DNA of 64,000 bases from an uncultured Bacteroides sp. (lineage in GTDB: Bacteria > Bacteroidota > Bacteroidia > Bacteroidales > Bacteroidaceae): assembly GCF_905207245.1 (NCBI RefSeq), contig NZ_CAJLKP010000004.1, positions 94,146-158,145 of the forward strand, given 5' to 3'. Below are positions 60,862 through 64,000 of this stretch, one piece after another. Both the position numbers and the translations under genes were made by a program. Position 1 is the stretch's first letter, and every line of letters starts with the position of its first letter. A model generated the notes under the pieces. The model did no database searches, was not told the DNA's origin, and saw only the letters and a list, made by a program, of their open reading frames with translations.

Positions 60862-62016
60862 TTATTTAAATAATATTGTTTCGTCTGGATTTTTTATTGC
60901 GGAGATAATATTTTCGGCTACTTTATCTATAAGTTTTGTTCCCCAAAAAGGATCATAGATATTATAATAAATAACTCTTATGTGCTTGAGGTCGAAAGGT
61001 ACATCTTCTTCGTTAGAACAAACTAGAACGACTGGTTTCTTCAAGGCATGTGCAATCCCTAATTCATAATATACATTAGGATTCCTTTGGGTTAATTCTG
61101 CTATAAGCACTTTTGCTTTGTTTATACCTAACCAAATCTGATCTATAATCTTTCCTGTTCCAAAAATATCATTATCTGCTCTTATTGCAGTCAAACCAGC
61201 CTTATTTATTGCAGGTTCAAATATTTGACTATAATAATCTCCTAAAGGAGGGGCAAAGGGCATCATGACGAAGCATGAGTCCCCTGTGCTTACAGTCGAA
61301 GTTTTGCTACTACCTTTTTTTATGTCTGTTTTTCCTTCTGAAGAAATATCATTCAAATTAGGGGAAGAAACATCTAAGACACGGATCTTATCTCCTATTT
61401 TTTCGAAAAGTTTTGCATACGTAAGGGACTCTGTGAAAACATTTGAAAACTCATCAACTTTATCTTTGGGAATACTAAATGTGTCAATTAGAGTATTTTC
61501 AAAAAATTTATGATCAGGTAGATTTTCCCCTCTATAATGCTTATAAACATCCCCTATTACAGGTGCATTTATTACTGCTTCACGTATGCCATTTAGCTCG
61601 TCATCGTGAGATTGGGGACGAAGAATCTTTTTTGCTAATTCAGTAGGTTTAATTTTAGATGTTCCAGTGCTTTCGAGTAAACCATATTTTTTAGCTGAAC
61701 TAATTTCAACATGAAATGGACCGTTTAAGCCAATACCTAAATACTGTGCAGCTTCTTTGGGTGTACATTCCTTGCCTGCATTTTGGTCGATTATCGCTTG
61801 AGGTAGTCTTAAAATCTTAGATATAGGCTGTTTGGGATAAATTAATTTTGCACCTTTATTACTACTAGTTGTAGTTTTGCTTTTTCTCTTTGGACTTACA
61901 ACCTTTTTTTCTTTAGAAGTGCGAGGTGTTGCCTTTTTGTTGCTTTTGGATGATAAAACCTTTTTTTCTTGTTCTGCAACCTTATCCTTATTTGTTATTT
62001 CAGCTAATTCTTCCAT
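60862..62016 (-). CDS. Winged-helix plus nucleoside-2-deoxyribosyltransferase-like (TIR-like) protein, candidate effector
   Basis: The protein has 384 residues. Residues 1-57 are a lysine/serine-rich, probably disordered tail. Residues about 62-215 look like winged-helix repeats ('ILRLPQAIIDQNAGKECTPKEAAQYLGI', 'AKKYGLLESTGTSKIKPTELAKKILRP'). Residues about 247-375 are a NDT/TIR-like Rossmannoid domain: 'CFVMMPFAPPLGDYYSQIFEPAI', 'AIRADNDIFGTGKIIDQIWLGI' and 'LIAELTQRNPNVYYELGIAHAL', in which E318 would be the catalytic glutamate. 'KKPVVLVCSNEEDVPFDLKHIRVIYY' follows. Such domains cleave N-glycosidic bonds, and some act as NADases in anti-phage immunity. It is upstream of the HD-Hsp90 gene, so the two may form sensor and effector. 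Confidence 0.78.
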   Translation of the reverse strand: MEELAEITNKDKVAEQEKKVLSSKSNKKATPRTSKEKKVVSPKRKSKTTTSSNKGAKLIYPKQPISKILRLPQAIIDQNAGKECTPKEAAQYLGIGLNGPFHVEISSAKKYGLLESTGTSKIKPTELAKKILRPQSHDDELNGIREAVINAPVIGDVYKHYRGENLPDHKFFENTLIDTFSIPKDKVDEFSNVFTESLTYAKLFEKIGDKIRVLDVSSPNLNDISSEGKTDIKKGSSKTSTVSTGDSCFVMMPFAPPLGDYYSQIFEPAINKAGLTAIRADNDIFGTGKIIDQIWLGINKAKVLIAELTQRNPNVYYELGIAHALKKPVVLVCSNEEDVPFDLKHIRVIYYNIYDPFWGTKLIDKVAENIISAIKNPDETILFK

Positions 62017-62137
62017 ATTTCTGACATTTAAATAGATATATTACAAAAGTAACGAAAAAAAACTTATTTCCGATACTTTTCTCTTTTTTTATTCTTGGAA
62101 TAGACCTTTGTGTTCAGAGAAAAAAGGAATTGTTAAA

Positions 62138-62407
62138 TTATTCAATTGAAAAATAATTTATTAAGTCGTTAGCCACTATTGTGAAATTCTCTCCATCTGT
62201 AGGGCGAAAACCTAATTTCTTGGCAAAAGCACCGCTTTTGGCATTGGTACATTCAATGTCGATATGATTAAAACCGTATTTTCGGGTTACTTCGATCAAA
62301 AAACGAAGAAAGCGCATACCGTGTCCTATTCGTTCTTTGCTGAATCTCAATCGGGCAATGATAAGACAATTAGGTGGAAATAAACTTTCAAACTTTCTGA
62401 TACACAA
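62138..62407 (-). CDS. GNAT-like acetyltransferase fragment, N-terminus missing
   Basis: 89 residues that hold only the C-terminal half of a GNAT fold ('CLIIARLRFSKERIGHGMRFLRFLIEVTRKYGFNHIDIECTNAKSGAFAKKLGFRP'). The frame continues upstream without a stop for about 25 more codons ('RNSRTDLYLCIRKFES'), but no ATG is available there. A TTG start is used for the given coordinates. Probably a truncated gene. It lies between the TIR-like gene and the mobilization genes, on the same strand. Confidence 0.5.
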   Translation of the reverse strand: MCIRKFESLFPPNCLIIARLRFSKERIGHGMRFLRFLIEVTRKYGFNHIDIECTNAKSGAFAKKLGFRPTDGENFTIVANDLINYFSIE

Positions 62408-62532
62408 ATACAGGTCTGTACGACTGTTTCTTCGGGTAGTATTTCTATCATTAGGTTGACAGGCGATTTACAATACTTAAAAACACTCCATCAGATAGCG
62501 GTTTATATCGGCTCTTAGTTCTTCATATTCAA

Positions 62533-63459
62533 TTATCGTCTAATCCCTTTCTTCTTTTTGTATTTCTGTGTTTGTAATTCCTCTGCTGATATTCCATCGC
62601 AATTATTATCATCTCCCAATGAGAAGATAGATAACAGAGAATTAGCACTACCGTTATTTTGCTGATTGTAACGATGTTTATTATCTGCCTTTCTATCAAG
62701 ATTGCAAGAAATTATGTTTTCTTTTTCACCAGATTGCTGAACCTCTTTTCTCTTTTTGCTAGTAAATTGTTGTTCCTGTGATTCAAGTTGTTCAAGTATA
62801 GAACCGTTCTTCATCGTATTGTGATAGTCAAAAGATTCTATTTGTTGGCGGTCGTATTCAAACAGTTTATCAAAACCTTGTTCCGCTTGTTGGAACAGAT
62901 TTACACGGTCGAAGCCTCCTTTGATTACTTCGTTTTGGGTGTTCTTGTGATTGGTAAGCGGAGATAGCTTTTTCCTGTTAAATTGATCTTTCCGACTCAC
63001 AATCAAATGGCAGTGCATATTCATTTCATTATCAGACCGGCTACGACCAAAATGAATCTTCCCATAAAACTTGATATCCGAACTAGATAGTTCTTTGTTG
63101 AAGTTATTGGCATATTTAGGAATGAATATTTCCCTGATATATCTTTTCATCGCTTCAGCTTTCTCCTGTTCGGTGTTCCCCATCGCCCTAAGTTCGCTTT
63201 CCGATGGGCTGACGTGAATAGCGTAAAACTTAGCATCTGTTTTGAGGAGTTGCCCGATATTATTATCTATATCTTTTATGATCTCTGATTTATAAATGTT
63301 ATCATCTGTCAGATTGAAAAAGCCTTCGGTATAGATACCTTTTTCCATACGTTCCAAATCTTCATGCTCTAAATAATTAGCTAGCTGTCGGCAACTCCCG
63401 GAATTATTATATGTTCCGTTTGATGGCGGGGCAAAATCTATGTGCATAAACCTATGCAT
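62533..63459 (-). CDS. BfmB/MobB-type mobilization relaxase (DUF5712 family)
   Basis: The protein has 308 residues. The N-terminal half has the relaxase pattern of Bacteroides mobilizable elements: 'CRQLANYLEHEDLERMEKG', 'KFYAIHVSPSESELRAMG' and 'FYGKIHFGRSRSDNEMNMHCHLIVSRKDQ', where the His-x-His of 'MHCHLIV' is the likely metal site. 'LSPLTNHKNTQNEVIKGGFDRVNLFQQAEQGFDKLFEYDRQ' is conserved in the family. The C-terminal third is polar and basic. It nicks the transfer origin when a conjugative element supplies the transfer apparatus. The start overlaps the BfmA-type gene by 8 bp, indicating one operon. Confidence 0.85.
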   Translation of the reverse strand: MHRFMHIDFAPPSNGTYNNSGSCRQLANYLEHEDLERMEKGIYTEGFFNLTDDNIYKSEIIKDIDNNIGQLLKTDAKFYAIHVSPSESELRAMGNTEQEKAEAMKRYIREIFIPKYANNFNKELSSSDIKFYGKIHFGRSRSDNEMNMHCHLIVSRKDQFNRKKLSPLTNHKNTQNEVIKGGFDRVNLFQQAEQGFDKLFEYDRQQIESFDYHNTMKNGSILEQLESQEQQFTSKKRKEVQQSGEKENIISCNLDRKADNKHRYNQQNNGSANSLLSIFSLGDDNNCDGISAEELQTQKYKKKKGIRR

Positions 63460-64000
63460 TTATCAGATTGCTGATTTCAGCTTTCAGATTCTCTTTCCTT
63501 TTGATATCCATCACACCACAAGAAGAAAGTTCCGAATAGAGTTGTATTAGGTGAAGCAACTTTTTATAATCTCGTTGGTGTATTTGATAGATTGCGTTAA
63601 TCTGTTTCGATTGGTTGTTTATCACATCAGCATGATTGCAGAATTGTTCACTTAACTTTTTAAGCACGACTGCTAGTCTCTCCTGACTGGCTTCCAGTTG
63701 AGAGAGAATAAGAGTTTCTAAAGTTTTGCCGATTGCATCGAAACGCAAAGCGATAGAATTTGTTGCTCGTATCATCGGATTCAGTTGTTCTTCCTCATAG
63801 TGACGGATGAACCGGATAATATCATCCTGCCTCTTATTTATTTTCGCCAGTTCTGATTTTACTGATTCAGGAGCTTCGGATGGGTTGATATGTGCCTTAT
63901 CTATATATCCGAACGCTAGTTTTACAACTTCACTCTTTTTCAGTGAATATCGTTTGCATATCTTCTCTACCAAAGCTGCCGTTTCCTTGTCTATGGAAAT
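63452..64000 (-). CDS. BfmA/BtgA-type mobilization protein (5' end beyond window)
   Basis: The frame is open to the window edge, and its first visible residues are 'ISIDKETAALVEKICKRYSLKKSEVVKLAFGYI', a ribbon-helix-helix-like DNA-binding start. The rest is coiled-coil-like ('LAKINKRQDDIIRFIRHYEEEQLNPMIRATNSIALRFDAIGKTLETLILSQLEASQERLAVVLKKL'). This is the BfmA/BtgA accessory mobilization protein that binds the transfer origin with BfmB. The overlap with the BfmB-type gene confirms the pair. A transfer origin is expected upstream of this gene, outside the window. Confidence 0.8.
   Translation of the reverse strand: MSIDKETAALVEKICKRYSLKKSEVVKLAFGYIDKAHINPSEAPESVKSELAKINKRQDDIIRFIRHYEEEQLNPMIRATNSIALRFDAIGKTLETLILSQLEASQERLAVVLKKLSEQFCNHADVINNQSKQINAIYQIHQRDYKKLLHLIQLYSELSSCGVMDIKRKENLKAEISNLINA

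Overview
The window looks like a Bacteroides chromosome (B. thetaiotaomicron / B. cellulosilyticus type). The evidence is a SusC/SusD pair, TAnnTTTG-type -7 promoter boxes, A-rich translation starts without Shine-Dalgarno sequences, an RteC-family protein, a 7-alpha-hydroxysteroid dehydrogenase and BfmA/BfmB-type mobilization genes. No rRNA, tRNA or CRISPR array was recognised. All identifications come from reading the sequence; no database search was run.

Positions 1-39094 hold one large polysaccharide utilization locus (PUL), all on the + strand. It opens with the 3' part of a membrane-anchored Kelch/SARP-type regulator. Next come a GH63-like hydrolase, a GH31 hydrolase and an unassigned secreted protein. 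SusC, SusD and a DUF3823 lipoprotein follow, then GH2, GH3, GH2-PA14 and a tandem beta-helix protein. The last block is a GH71/99-like hydrolase, a SASA esterase, a heparinase II/III-type lyase with a calcium-loop-rich N-terminus, GH92 and GH3. Four probable transcription starts (before GH63, susC, GH2 and GH71/99) share a 15-bp inverted repeat, TTAAT(T/G)-N3-AATTAA. It lies either 53 or 64 bp upstream of the TTTG of the -7 box, a difference of one helical turn. I read it as the operator of the whole PUL. The substrate cannot be named from sequence. The enzyme mix suggests a branched, acetylated, uronate-containing polysaccharide with alpha- and beta-linked neutral sugars, including alpha-mannose.

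Positions 39271-51403 are ordinary accessory chromosome: a Vat-like acetyltransferase, a DUF1062 protein, an RteC-like protein, an EamA transporter, a repeat-containing secreted protein, an AraC/GyrI regulator, a decayed DJ-1 gene and an HU-like protein. A methyltransferase-RsgA pair behind a structured leader, a bile-acid 7-alpha-HSDH and a MATE exporter complete it. Three intergenic arrays of 21-23-bp units (21210-21293, 27620-27751, 46117-46200) are unrelated in sequence but share the same period. Two copies of a long palindromic repeat are present (27791-27887, 44029-44121).

Positions 51484-64000 are a decaying, A+T-rich accessory or mobile region. It contains a degraded hipBA module, an unknown gene, an SRPBCC protein divergent from a LuxR regulator, helix-turn-helix genes (one with an in-frame stop), a GNAT gene and the C-terminal stub of a tyrosine integrase. 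A two-gene cassette follows on the - strand: a winged-helix/nucleoside-deoxyribosyltransferase-like (TIR-like) protein and an HD plus Hsp90-type ATPase protein. BfmB/BfmA-type mobilization genes close the window. The two-gene cassette has the form of an anti-phage conflict system and is the best candidate here for an undescribed system.
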